This document shows, piece by piece, positions 25,820 through 34,370 of a stretch of DNA of 64,000 nucleotides (position 1 is its first letter; the number at the start of each line of letters is the position of its first letter). The stretch covers positions 60,903 through 124,902 of the forward strand of contig JALGZR010000004.1 of assembly GCA_025774805.1 (NCBI GenBank). The letters run 5' to 3'. The notes under the pieces are model-generated. The model had not been told where the DNA came from. It did not search any database and saw nothing but the letters and a program-made list of their open reading frames with translations. The DNA is from a bacterium. GTDB taxonomy: Bacteria > ARS69. A program made the translations under genes and the position numbers.

Positions 25820-27316
25820 CTAGAGGTCGTAGAGCTCGCCGTACTTCGCGTTCACGTACTCCACGAACGGCCGGGGCGAAGGCTTCGCGCCCGTCGCCCG
25901 ACGAATCAGATCCGCCGCCGGATACATCCGGCCCCACCGATGGATCTTTTTGCGCAGCCAGTCCCGAAGCGGGACGAGATCGCCCTTCGCGATCTTGCCC
26001 TCGAGTTCGGGGAGGTCCTTCTGCGCCTTGCGATAGATCTGCGCGGAGTAGAGGTTCCCCAGGCTGTAGGTGGGGAAGTAGCCGAACAGGCCCATTCCCC
26101 AGTGGATGTCCTGCAGCACCCCCTCGGAATCCCGCCTCGGGCTGATGCCGAAAAGCTTCTTCATTTGCGCGTTCCAGAGGGCGGGAAGATCGCGGGGTCG
26201 AATTCGGCCGTTCACGAGGTCCTTTTCGATCTCGTAGCGGAGTACGATGTGCAGGTTGTAGGTGACCTCATCGGCCTCCACCCGGATGAACGACGGCATG
26301 ACCTCGTTGATCGCGAAGTGGAAGTCGTCGAGCTTCACGCCCTCGAGCTGCCGGGGGAACACCCTCTTGAGGCGGGGAAGGAAGTGCCGCCAGAAGGGAC
26401 GGCCCCGTCCCACCAGATTCTCCCACAGGCGCGACTGGGACTCGTGGACACCCAGCGAGATCGGGTTGCCGATCGGGGTCCGCGTCAGCTTGGGATCCAG
26501 TCCCTGCTCGTACAGTCCGTGGCCCGCCTCGTGGATCAAACCGAAGAGACAGGCGGGCAGGTGCTTCTCGAACACCCGGGTCGTGAGCCGGACGTCCCCC
26601 GGATCGAATCCCGTGCAGAAGGGATGCGTCGAGAGATCGATGCGGCCCTTGTCGAGCTCGAAGCCTATCGCCTCGACGACCTTGCGCCCGAACGCGAGCT
26701 GCTCGGCCTGGGGGTAGTGCCTCCGGAGGATACGGCGGTCCGGGCGGCGCTTCGATCTCCCGATCTTTCGGAGGAGAGCTGCGGTGGCCTCTCTCAATTC
26801 ACCCAGGAGCGGGTCGAGCTCCTTGACCGTGGCGCCCGGCTCGTAGACGTCGAGGAGCGCGTCGTAGGGAACGTCGCGGTACCCCACCGCGTCCGCCACC
26901 CGCCGCTTGAGGCGCACGAGCTCGGTGAGGGGCTTGACGAAGCCCGACCAACGATTCGTGCGATACGTCTTCCGCCAGGCCGCGAGGCCCCGGCTCTCGG
27001 CTATGGCCACCGCGTGCACGAGATCGGAGGGGATCTTCGCCGCCCGCCGGTGCTCCCGCCGGGCCTCCCGCGTCATGGCCTGCTCCTTCGCGGTGAGTCG
27101 GGGCAGCTTCTCCGCCTTTTTCAGGGCCGAGCGGAACTCGCGGGACACCAGTTTTTCGTGCGCCACGGACGCCAGCGTGGCGATGTGGTTGGCCCGGGCG
27201 GCGGCGCCTCCCGCCGGCAGCTGGGTCTCCTGATCCCACTCGAGAACGGAAAGCGCACGAGAGAGATCCTGAAACTCGCTCCAGCGCTCGAGAAGCGTCT
27301 TCATCTCCGCCTTCAT
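25820..27316 (-). CDS. M32 family metallocarboxypeptidase (Taq carboxypeptidase type)
   Basis: A 498-residue cytosolic zinc carboxypeptidase. The zinc motif is HEAGHGLYEQG; the family blocks HESQSRLWENLVGRG, IRVEADEVTYNLHIVLRYEI and GVLQDIHWGMGLFGYFPTYS are all present in order. Length equals that of Taq carboxypeptidase. I chose ATG 27316 over the one 33 bases upstream because GAGAGGG stands just before it and family members start at this point. It removes C-terminal residues from peptides with broad specificity. Confidence 0.92.
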   Translation of the reverse strand: MKAEMKTLLERWSEFQDLSRALSVLEWDQETQLPAGGAAARANHIATLASVAHEKLVSREFRSALKKAEKLPRLTAKEQAMTREARREHRRAAKIPSDLVHAVAIAESRGLAAWRKTYRTNRWSGFVKPLTELVRLKRRVADAVGYRDVPYDALLDVYEPGATVKELDPLLGELREATAALLRKIGRSKRRPDRRILRRHYPQAEQLAFGRKVVEAIGFELDKGRIDLSTHPFCTGFDPGDVRLTTRVFEKHLPACLFGLIHEAGHGLYEQGLDPKLTRTPIGNPISLGVHESQSRLWENLVGRGRPFWRHFLPRLKRVFPRQLEGVKLDDFHFAINEVMPSFIRVEADEVTYNLHIVLRYEIEKDLVNGRIRPRDLPALWNAQMKKLFGISPRRDSEGVLQDIHWGMGLFGYFPTYSLGNLYSAQIYRKAQKDLPELEGKIAKGDLVPLRDWLRKKIHRWGRMYPAADLIRRATGAKPSPRPFVEYVNAKYGELYDL

Positions 27317-27404
27317 GATCCCTCTCCCATTCGGGGTGCGGATGGACACGGGTTTCGGGGAATGTACTGTCCGGCCCGACTCGGCTCAAGATAGGAGACG
27401 GCCG

Positions 27405-28262
27405 TCACCGGAAGAGCGGGTGCGCGAGAATCGCGCCGACGACGTTGAGGAGAAAGCCTCCGGCGGTGATCGCGACGAGGGCGAGGGCCGAGAGCGTGAT
27501 CACCCGACCCTCCGGCCGGCCGATCCCTCCCCTCAGAAGTGTGGCCATGATCCATCCCCCGAGAAACCCTCCCACGTGGGCCGCGTTGTCGACCCCGGGC
27601 ATGAGGAATCCGAGCACTCCCAGGAGGATCGCCCACTGCCAGACCTGCCGCGTCATCAGGGAAGCGCCGAAGACCCTTCCGTAGACGATGAGGGCGGCCA
27701 TCAGACCGAAGATCGAGCCGGACGCGCCGACGGAGAAGTGCGGCGGTCCCACTCCCAGAATGGGAAGGAGGTCGGAGAGGAGAAATCCGACGACCCCCGC
27801 AACGGTCCAGATGAGGAAGAGGCGGGCCGGGCCGAAACCGCGCTGCAGCTCCGGGGCCAGATTCCGGACCCACATCAGGTTGAAGAGGATGTGGAGGATT
27901 CCCCCGTGGAGGTAGATCGCGGTGAGCATCGTCCACGGTCGGCCGCCGAGGAGGTCGTAGGGACTCGTGGATCCGAGAATGGCGAGCGACCGCCCGCTCG
28001 GGGAGAGGATGCCGAAGATCCCTCCGGAGAACCGCAGCGCCGCCCCCGGATCGAGGAGAAGGGCGACGACGTAGAGCCCGAGGCAAACCCTCGGGATCGC
28101 GGACAGCGGATCGAGCCTTCCCCCGAACGCTCGCGTCAGGGCCGGGCCGAACCCGTAGAAGCCGGGCCGGCGCGCCCCACAGTGCGGACAGCTCTCCGCC
28201 GACACCGAGATGAGCTTACGACAGTCGGGGCAGAGCATGGATCCCCGGGTCTGACGGGGCAT
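27405..28262 (-). CDS. Rhomboid family intramembrane serine protease with N-terminal zinc ribbon
   Basis: A 285-residue protein. Residues 11-28 form a zinc ribbon (CPDC...CPHC). Six or seven membrane segments follow. The rhomboid signatures are LHGGILHILFNLMWVRNL, the nucleophile Ser181 in GASGSIFGLMAA and the partner His229 in DNAAHVGGFLGG. Rhomboids cut membrane proteins inside the bilayer. GGAGGA just before ATG 28262 fixes the start; long upstream extensions of this reading frame run through a repeat remnant and are not coding. A zinc ribbon on a rhomboid is known but the partner is not. Confidence 0.9.
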   Translation of the reverse strand: MPRQTRGSMLCPDCRKLISVSAESCPHCGARRPGFYGFGPALTRAFGGRLDPLSAIPRVCLGLYVVALLLDPGAALRFSGGIFGILSPSGRSLAILGSTSPYDLLGGRPWTMLTAIYLHGGILHILFNLMWVRNLAPELQRGFGPARLFLIWTVAGVVGFLLSDLLPILGVGPPHFSVGASGSIFGLMAALIVYGRVFGASLMTRQVWQWAILLGVLGFLMPGVDNAAHVGGFLGGWIMATLLRGGIGRPEGRVITLSALALVAITAGGFLLNVVGAILAHPLFR

Positions 28263-28597
28263 GAGTCCTCCGGAGCACGCGTGCGGGGTCGATTCGGTCC
28301 GTCGCGGGACGCGTCGGGACATGACACCACGACCTGCCGCCGTCCCGTCAAGGGCGTAAGCAGAAAAAGCGCCGCGCTCCGGCCCTGGCCGGCACGACTC
28401 ACCGGCCTCCGCTGCGGCGGCCGCTCGACCCACCGGCGGGCCCGGACGGAGGCCTGCCACGCGGGCCCGGGACGAAGGGGCCGCCCGGCCGGTCCACGCT
28501 TGTTCGATGCGGGTCTTCATCCTATCCTCTTCTCTCTGCTCGCCCCGACGTGCGTTCTCATCGCCCCCCCGTTCGGACTCCCCCGAGGAAAGGGCCC
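28263..28597. other. Divergent spacer between rhomboid and M42 peptidase genes
   Basis: A 335-bp spacer with both neighbours transcribed outward. It holds a degenerate end of the dispersed element (28398-28425). A pyrimidine-rich stretch (28516-28550) follows and GAGGAAAGG precedes the M42 start. No convincing promoter pair or gene is seen. Confidence 0.5.
28398..28425. repeat. Degenerate end of the dispersed element (copy H)
   Basis: CTCACCGGCCTCCGCTGCGG and the next eight bases match the end of the full copies at about 24 of 28 positions. The outer boundary is blurred (CGTGCCGGCCAGG on the minus strand where full copies have ATGCAGGCTAGG). No second end is found within 200 bp, so it is an eroded or solo end. 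Confidence 0.5.
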
Positions 28598-29662
28598 ATG
28601 CGCAAGGAATCCAAGGACTTCCTCGTCCGGCTGCTCAACGTCCCCGCTCCCAGCAACTTCGAGATGCCCGCTCAACGGATCTGGCGCGGGTACGTGGAGC
28701 CCCACGCGGATCGCGTAGACTGCGACGTCTACGGAAACCACACCGCGGTTCTCGAAGGGAAGGATGACATCTCCGTAATGGTCGTCGGGCACGCCGACGA
28801 GATCGGGCTCATCGTGCGTCGGATCGATTCCGACGGGATGATCTGGTTCGGGAAGATCGGCGGGGTGGATCCCGCGGTGTTGGCGGCGAGTCGCGTGCGC
28901 ATCCTCGCAAAGGGAGGGGAGGTCCCGGGCGTGATCGGCGTGCCGGCCATCCACCTGCAGACTCCGGGCGAACCGGCGAAGAAGCTGAAGCTCTCCGATC
29001 TGTGCATCGACATCGGCGCGAAGGACAAGAAAACGGCTTCGAGGTGGGTCGCGGTCGGCGATCCCGTGGTCTTCGGAGAGGACTTCCGAGAGCTCGGGGG
29101 CGGATTCGCGAGTCACCGGTGCTTCGACAACCGGATGGGGTGTTTCATCGTCGCGGAGATGCTGCGCCAGCTCCGGCGGGAACGCCGGCGCCGCGCGACC
29201 GTCTACGGCGTCTCCTCGGTGCAGGAGGAGACCGGGGTCTGGGGTGCGGGACTCGTGGCCGAGCGCTACCTGCCCACGCTGGCCGTCGCCGTCGACGTGA
29301 CCCACGACACGTCCACGCCCGGCATCTCCAAGACCGCGCAGCCCGAGATCGTCTGCGGAAAGGGACCGGCGATCTATCGGGGCATCCGGGGCAGCCGCGT
29401 GTTGAGCGAGCTCCTCGAGAAGACGGCGCGGGCCGCGAAGATCCCGTTCCAGACCGAGATCGACGAGGGAAGCACCCGGACCGACGCCGATACCATCTCG
29501 TCGAGGCGGACGGGCGTACCGGTGGCGAACGTCTCGGTCGCCTGCCGCTACATGCACACCCCCTGTGAAGTGATCCATCTCGAAGACCTCGTGAAGGCGG
29601 CGAACCTGCTGACGAAGTTCGTTCTCCGATTGAGCGACCGCCTCGATCTGACGCCTCGATGA
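28598..29662 (+). CDS. M42 family metallo-aminopeptidase/glutamyl aminopeptidase-like
   Basis: A 354-residue cytosolic enzyme of the tetrahedral (TET) aminopeptidase family. Metal and catalytic sites are VMVVGHADEIGLIV (His), FDNRMGCFIVAE (bridging Asp), SVQEETGVWGAG (catalytic Glu pair), VAVDVTHD (Asp) and CRYMHTPCEVIHLEDL (His). It trims N-terminal residues from peptides. ATG 28598 follows GAGGAAAGG and matches the family start. The next gene overlaps it by 4 bp (ATGA), so the two are coupled. A second, more divergent M42 gene occurs at 40135. Confidence 0.9.
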   Translation: MRKESKDFLVRLLNVPAPSNFEMPAQRIWRGYVEPHADRVDCDVYGNHTAVLEGKDDISVMVVGHADEIGLIVRRIDSDGMIWFGKIGGVDPAVLAASRVRILAKGGEVPGVIGVPAIHLQTPGEPAKKLKLSDLCIDIGAKDKKTASRWVAVGDPVVFGEDFRELGGGFASHRCFDNRMGCFIVAEMLRQLRRERRRRATVYGVSSVQEETGVWGAGLVAERYLPTLAVAVDVTHDTSTPGISKTAQPEIVCGKGPAIYRGIRGSRVLSELLEKTARAAKIPFQTEIDEGSTRTDADTISSRRTGVPVANVSVACRYMHTPCEVIHLEDLVKAANLLTKFVLRLSDRLDLTPR

Positions 29663-30573
29663 AGGGACTGAAGGCTCTCCTCCCGCGGTTCCTCGCGGTG
29701 GCGCTCTCGACGGGCGCCGCAGTCGCGATCGCCGGGTCCCCGGCCGCGAAGTCGGAGTTCTGGGCGGCGCGGGAGGCCGCCTACCGAGCGAGCCCTCGAG
29801 GCCCCTTCACCGCGATTCGGGCGGACTATCTCCGGTGGACCGAGGCGCTCCACCTCTACGTCGCGGGCGATTCCCTCGTCACGGATCCGGGCGCGGGCCG
29901 CCAGCGGGGGGCGGCGGCGACGATCCGTTTCGCAAAGGCCGGGTTCGCGATCTCTCCGGTGGACGAGAAGGGATACCGCTACCCGACCCGGGCCGGGATT
30001 CCGATCACCGGTCTCGAGTTCGTAGGCAAATCCGCCGGAGACGAACAGGACTACCGGATCGGGAGGTTCCGTCTCTCCTTCGGCCTTCAGGGAGAAGAGC
30101 TCGGCCGCGTGCTCGCGTACGATCCCGATCTCCTCGCGGAGCGTTTCCACGGGTTCGTCACGTTTCCCGACAGCGACGACTGGCGCGTGGAGGCGCGCGT
30201 CACCGAGGCATCGCAGGACACTCTCAACCTGGGAACCACGAGGGGGCTCGAGAAGCCGTTCATCCGGGCGGCTCGACTTGAGTTCGAGGTGGGGGGGAAG
30301 GCCTGCGCCCTCACCGGGTTCCGCTCTCCGGGAGAGACGGAGGGAGCGCTCTTCGTGCCGTTCACGGACGCCACCTCGGGCGAGGCATCGTACGGGGTGG
30401 GTCGGTATCTACGCGTGATGCCCTCGCCCGACGGCTCGGCGCAAATCGACTTCAACCGCGCGACGAATCCCTGGTGTGCCTACTCCCCCTTCTACAACTG
30501 CGTCCTTCCACCGGAGGAGAATCGGCTCGAGGTGGCGATCCGCGCGGGGGAGCGGACCCCGGAAGGGCACTGA
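29659..30573 (+). CDS. DUF1684 domain exported protein
   Basis: A 304-residue protein with a signal peptide (LLPRFLAVALSTGAAVAIAG, probable cleavage near residue 26). The DUF1684 signature is clear at the C-terminus: FTDATSGEASYGVGRYL, then DFNRATNPWCAYSPFYNCVL and PPEENRLEVAIRAGE. The family has no established biochemical function. The fold and the paired cysteines of the CAYSPFYNC segment are constant in it. Its ATG overlaps the M42 stop. It is convergent with the next gene, only 6 bp away. Confidence 0.85.
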   Translation: MKGLKALLPRFLAVALSTGAAVAIAGSPAAKSEFWAAREAAYRASPRGPFTAIRADYLRWTEALHLYVAGDSLVTDPGAGRQRGAAATIRFAKAGFAISPVDEKGYRYPTRAGIPITGLEFVGKSAGDEQDYRIGRFRLSFGLQGEELGRVLAYDPDLLAERFHGFVTFPDSDDWRVEARVTEASQDTLNLGTTRGLEKPFIRAARLEFEVGGKACALTGFRSPGETEGALFVPFTDATSGEASYGVGRYLRVMPSPDGSAQIDFNRATNPWCAYSPFYNCVLPPEENRLEVAIRAGERTPEGH

Positions 30574-30579
30574 CCTCCG

Positions 30580-32709
30580 CTACCGGATCCGTTCCCGGGC
30601 CGCCTCGATCCAGGTCTCGACCCGTCGCGGGCGGGGCCGCCACCCCGACTCCTCTCTCGCCGCCAGGGCGGCCACGAGCTCGTCGCGCTCCCTCGCCGCC
30701 AGATCCTCGACGCTGCGCACCCCCACGTCGTCGAGACGCTGCGCGTTCGTCGTGCCGATCCCGCGCAGAAGGACGAGCCGGCAGCGCCGGTCGAGCCCCT
30801 CAAGCAGGGCGGCGCTGCTCGCGCCCGGCATGTACAGCGATCCATCCTCGATGAGCTCCATGAGCCCCCGGATGGTCTCGCCTCCGCGCGGTCGCGCGAA
30901 GGCGGCCACTCCGTCCGGGATGCCGGGCACGTTCTCGGGTCGGGGAGTGAACGAGTCGATCGTCCATCGATCCATTCCCTCGAGGACGAGTGCCGAGAAC
31001 ACGGCCGCAGCGACGACGATGCCGGCACGAACCCGCGAGGGAACGCTTCGCTCGACGCGGATCGACTCGATCTCCGTCGCCGCCTCCTCCTCGGATCCGT
31101 CCGTGTCGTCCTCGGAAGCGGCCGTCTCACTCTCGGATCCGCCCGTGTCGTCCTCGGAAGCGTCCGTGTCTTCCTCGGCTTCGGTCGGCGCGGATCGGGC
31201 CGGGTGCTCCGCCACCTCCCAGTCGGGGAGGACCCCGATGCGCACGAGCGCCTTCGCGAGACTCCAGCAGCTCAGGGCGAACGGGGCGAACCCGAGAAAT
31301 CCGAGCAGTGGCATCTCGAAGAGCTTGAGCATTCCGACGCCGGGCACGGTGTAAACCCACCGGCCCCCCGCGAGGAAGTTCATCGCCTCCCAGAAGAGGC
31401 CGCACCCCATTCCGGCCACGAGAAGGCGAGCGACCCTCCCCGGTCGACCTTCGGCGACCTCCCGAAGAAGAGAGGAGCCGCCCGATCGGAGGAGCCAGGG
31501 CTCCAGGGCGAGAAGAGGCACGGCCCAGACCAGAGGAAAGAACCACGACGGGAGCACGAGGGTGAGCAGACCCGCGACCGCGGCCGTGATCCAGAGCCCG
31601 ATCCCCAGGCGCGGTCCCGTGGAGAAAGGACGGGAGCGCAGCCGGCCGAAGACTCCCCGCGCCGCAAGGAGCTCCTCGAGGAAGAAGACTCCGGGCAGGA
31701 CCGTGGAAAAGGAGAGAACCACGCCGATGCGTCGGGCGAGGAGGCCATCGGGAACGCCGACGTAGTACCAGTTCTCGAGTCGGAAGTTCCAGAGCTCGAA
31801 GAGAAGCCAGACCGGAACCGAAGCCGCGAGAAGCGCTCCGATCGCCCCGGCCCGGCCCGAGAGGATCGAGTGAGCGGGAGAGCGGCGCGCCGTGCCCCAG
31901 TTCACCAGGGCGAGGAAGGGGAACCAGGCGAAGAGGTACTGCCACGTCCGGAATGGCTCCGCCTTCAGAACGGAGAGCACCGTTCCCGCGATTCCGACGG
32001 CGACCGCCGCGGCGAGCCCGACGAAAGCGGGGTCCACCCGGGAGGCGGGGCGGAGTCCCGTACGCGGTAGGGATGCCGCCGCGGGAGGGAGCCCGCTCCT
32101 GCCCCTCGCTCTCCCGCGCGCCCGCCGGGTCGAATCGTGCCGGCGCGGGGCCGCGGGGATCATCCCCGAGCCGGCGGCCAGCGCAGCATCCCAGTCGGCG
32201 ACCCGGAGCATCTCCCGGAGCTCCTTGCGGGGGTCCTCCTCCCCTCCGTCCGGGGCCTCGTCTTCCGTATCCTCCGCGACGTCGGGGCCGCCCTTCCCCT
32301 CCTCCTCCGGTCCCGCATCCGAGGGCGATTCCTCTCCGTCGGCCCCCGGGGCCCCGACCTCGGGGCGAACCGGAGGAGCGGCCACCGGAATGGGATCGGA
32401 GGGCGCCATCAGCCACTGCTCCGTGGCGTCCCGGAGGATGGGGAGATCGGACGAGACGTCCTCCGACTCGGAGGGCGTCTCGGCCGCCCGGTTCACCTGC
32501 TCCAGAAACGAGTCGTCGTCGTAGCGGACGATCACCAGGCCGTCTTCGCTCGCCCCGGCGCGCCGGTCGTCCTCCTCCGGTTCGCCCCGGCTCTCCGCGG
32601 ATGAGGGCTCGTCGGGGAGCGCACTCGGCTCCTCGCCGGCCTCATCCGTGAGATCCGGGTCCGGATCCAGGGCCGAATCCCATTCGAAGAGCTCGCCCTG
32701 CCTGTCCAT
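30580..32709 (-). CDS. Acidic multi-pass membrane protein with C-terminal helix-hairpin-helix
   Basis: A 709-residue protein I cannot assign to a named family. The first 190 residues are acidic and low-complexity (EEDDRRAGASEDG, EDTEDEAPDGGEED). About eight membrane helices follow (residues about 225-480: FVGLAAAVAVGIAGTVLSVL, LLFELWNFRLENWYYVG). A second acidic repeat with TEAEEDTDASEDDTGG comes next and then one more membrane segment. The C-terminus reads LLRGIGTTNAQRLDDVGV, then SVEDLAARERDELVAAL, a DUF4332-like double helix-hairpin-helix. Start ATG 32709 has AAGGAGG ten bases upstream. Function is unknown. Confidence 0.65.
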   Translation of the reverse strand: MDRQGELFEWDSALDPDPDLTDEAGEEPSALPDEPSSAESRGEPEEDDRRAGASEDGLVIVRYDDDSFLEQVNRAAETPSESEDVSSDLPILRDATEQWLMAPSDPIPVAAPPVRPEVGAPGADGEESPSDAGPEEEGKGGPDVAEDTEDEAPDGGEEDPRKELREMLRVADWDAALAAGSGMIPAAPRRHDSTRRARGRARGRSGLPPAAASLPRTGLRPASRVDPAFVGLAAAVAVGIAGTVLSVLKAEPFRTWQYLFAWFPFLALVNWGTARRSPAHSILSGRAGAIGALLAASVPVWLLFELWNFRLENWYYVGVPDGLLARRIGVVLSFSTVLPGVFFLEELLAARGVFGRLRSRPFSTGPRLGIGLWITAAVAGLLTLVLPSWFFPLVWAVPLLALEPWLLRSGGSSLLREVAEGRPGRVARLLVAGMGCGLFWEAMNFLAGGRWVYTVPGVGMLKLFEMPLLGFLGFAPFALSCWSLAKALVRIGVLPDWEVAEHPARSAPTEAEEDTDASEDDTGGSESETAASEDDTDGSEEEAATEIESIRVERSVPSRVRAGIVVAAAVFSALVLEGMDRWTIDSFTPRPENVPGIPDGVAAFARPRGGETIRGLMELIEDGSLYMPGASSAALLEGLDRRCRLVLLRGIGTTNAQRLDDVGVRSVEDLAARERDELVAALAAREESGWRPRPRRVETWIEAARERIR

Positions 32710-32867
32710 GCCGTGCCGACCTCCTTCCGAAGCCTCCCTCGCGCCCGTCATCGACTCCGGGCGCGGCGCCCCCTGCGCGTCTCCGACGAGGACGCGCATC
32801 ACCAATAGAATCGGAAGCCCGTCCGGCGGGGTTGAACTCGCGCGCGGCGGGCTCCGCCAAAGGTCAC

Positions 32868-34370
32868 TCAGTCGAGACTTCCCGTCCGATCGGCCAGGAG
32901 ATAGGCCATCGCTGCCAGGGCCGCGATGTTCTCCCGCAGGGCAACCGGATCGATCTTGTCGACGGTGTCGGCGTCCGAGTGGTGGACGTCCCAGTAGCGC
33001 TCCATCGGATTCCGAAGCGCCAGACCGGGCACCCCCGCCTCCATGAGAGGGGAGATGTCCGCGCCCCCCCCGCCGAGACGGACCGAGTCGGCCCCCGCGG
33101 GTCGGAGGAGCGGCACGAGCTCCCGGAGCGCCTCCAGGACCCGCGCCTCGCGCGGCTCGTCCGCCTCTCCCTCCTCGTCACGCCAGACGCTCACCCCGAA
33201 GCCCCAGGGTCGCTCCACTCCTCCGTCCATCTCGATCGCCGCGTAGTGACGGTCGATCGCGTCCCCCACGGACTCCCGATACGCCTTCGCCCCGCGTCCG
33301 CCGTTCTCCTCGTTCGTCCAGAGCACGATGCGCACCGTCCTTCGGGGTCGCAGACCGAGCTCCCTCAGGATCCGGCCCGCCTCCATCGACGCGACGCAGC
33401 CGCCGCCGTTGTCCTGAGCCCCCTGCCCGACGTCCCACGAGTCGATGTGCCCGCCGATCACCACGACCTCCTCCGGCCGCTCCCGCCCGACGATCTCGCC
33501 GATCACGTTGTGCGATTCCGTGTCGGGTCGGGTGTGCGCCTCCATCTCGAGCCGGACGCGAACCTCCTCCCCCGCGGTCGTGAGCCGGGCGATCATGTCC
33601 GCATCCTCGATGGCCAGAGCCGCGGCCGGGATCCGGCGCCCGTCCTCTTTCCACGGCGCCAGGGCTCCCGTGTGCGGGGTGCGCAGGCTCCGGGGAGTGA
33701 CCGATCGCATGAGCACGGCCGCGGCCCCGTGGGCGGCGGCCCGGGCGGGGCCGTCCCAGCGGTACTCCACGGTCTCGCTGTAGGACGTGAAGGGAGCGTT
33801 GTAGAGTACGATTCGCCCGCTCACGGCTTCGTCCCCGAGGGCCGAGAGCTCGTCGAAGTCCCCGACGACCACGACCGGCGCCGTCACGCCCCCGGGGGCG
33901 GTCGCCACGCTCCTTCCGAGACCGGTCATCGCGAGCTCCGCGTGACGCGGCGCCACCAGCGTGGCGCTCTCCATCCCGCGGACCCAGTGGGGCACGGCGA
34001 CCGGCTGCCGGCGCACGTTCTCGAGCCCGTCGCGCTCCATCTGCTCGACCGCCCAGTCGACCGCCCGGGCGAGGGAGGGCGATCCCGACAGGCGGTGGCC
34101 GATCCGATCACAGAGGTGGGTGATCTTCCTCCACCCCTCGTCCGAGGACAGGGCCGCCTCGAGGATGAGCTCGACCGCCTCCTCCCGACCGAGCCCGCAT
34201 CTCTCACCGGGCTCGTTGCGAGGCCGGTGAGAGATGCGGGCCGGCTCGGGGGCAGAAGGGGGTGCGGATTCGGGCGGAGGGGACGCGGCCGCGTTGCCGG
34301 AGAGTCCGAGGGAGATCGCGATCACCGAAGCACCGGTCGCGTGGCGGACCGACTCCCAGCGCGCGATCAC
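32868..34370 (-). CDS. M28 family exported aminopeptidase
   Basis: A 500-residue protein. A GTG start overlaps the dsbD-like stop by one base (TAGTG), giving the signal-like N-terminus HATGASVIAISLGLSGNAAA. The peptidase domain has a PA insert followed by zinc ligands: VVIGGHIDSWDVGQGAQDNG (His, Asp), WTNEENGGRGAKAY (catalytic Glu and ligand Glu), IEMDGG (Asp) and DVHHSDADTVDKI (His). It resembles plasma glutamate carboxypeptidase-type enzymes. Residues about 43-60 (ARISHRPRNEPGERCGL) are encoded by an inserted mini-copy of the dispersed element, in frame, between signal and mature domain. Confidence 0.88.
   Translation of the reverse strand: MIARWESVRHATGASVIAISLGLSGNAAASPPPESAPPSAPEPARISHRPRNEPGERCGLGREEAVELILEAALSSDEGWRKITHLCDRIGHRLSGSPSLARAVDWAVEQMERDGLENVRRQPVAVPHWVRGMESATLVAPRHAELAMTGLGRSVATAPGGVTAPVVVVGDFDELSALGDEAVSGRIVLYNAPFTSYSETVEYRWDGPARAAAHGAAAVLMRSVTPRSLRTPHTGALAPWKEDGRRIPAAALAIEDADMIARLTTAGEEVRVRLEMEAHTRPDTESHNVIGEIVGRERPEEVVVIGGHIDSWDVGQGAQDNGGGCVASMEAGRILRELGLRPRRTVRIVLWTNEENGGRGAKAYRESVGDAIDRHYAAIEMDGGVERPWGFGVSVWRDEEGEADEPREARVLEALRELVPLLRPAGADSVRLGGGGADISPLMEAGVPGLALRNPMERYWDVHHSDADTVDKIDPVALRENIAALAAMAYLLADRTGSLD
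34192..34242. repeat. Dispersed element mini-copy E inside the M28 coding sequence
   Basis: Two 19-bp arms (AGCCCGCATCTCTCACCGG and its reverse complement with one mismatch) flank only 13 bp, GCTCGTTGCGAGG, itself the CCTCG-type inner palindrome of the full copies. At 51 bp it is a multiple of three and stays open in the M28 frame. The flanks CCGAGC/GGCTCGG extend the pairing further. Confidence 0.85.
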
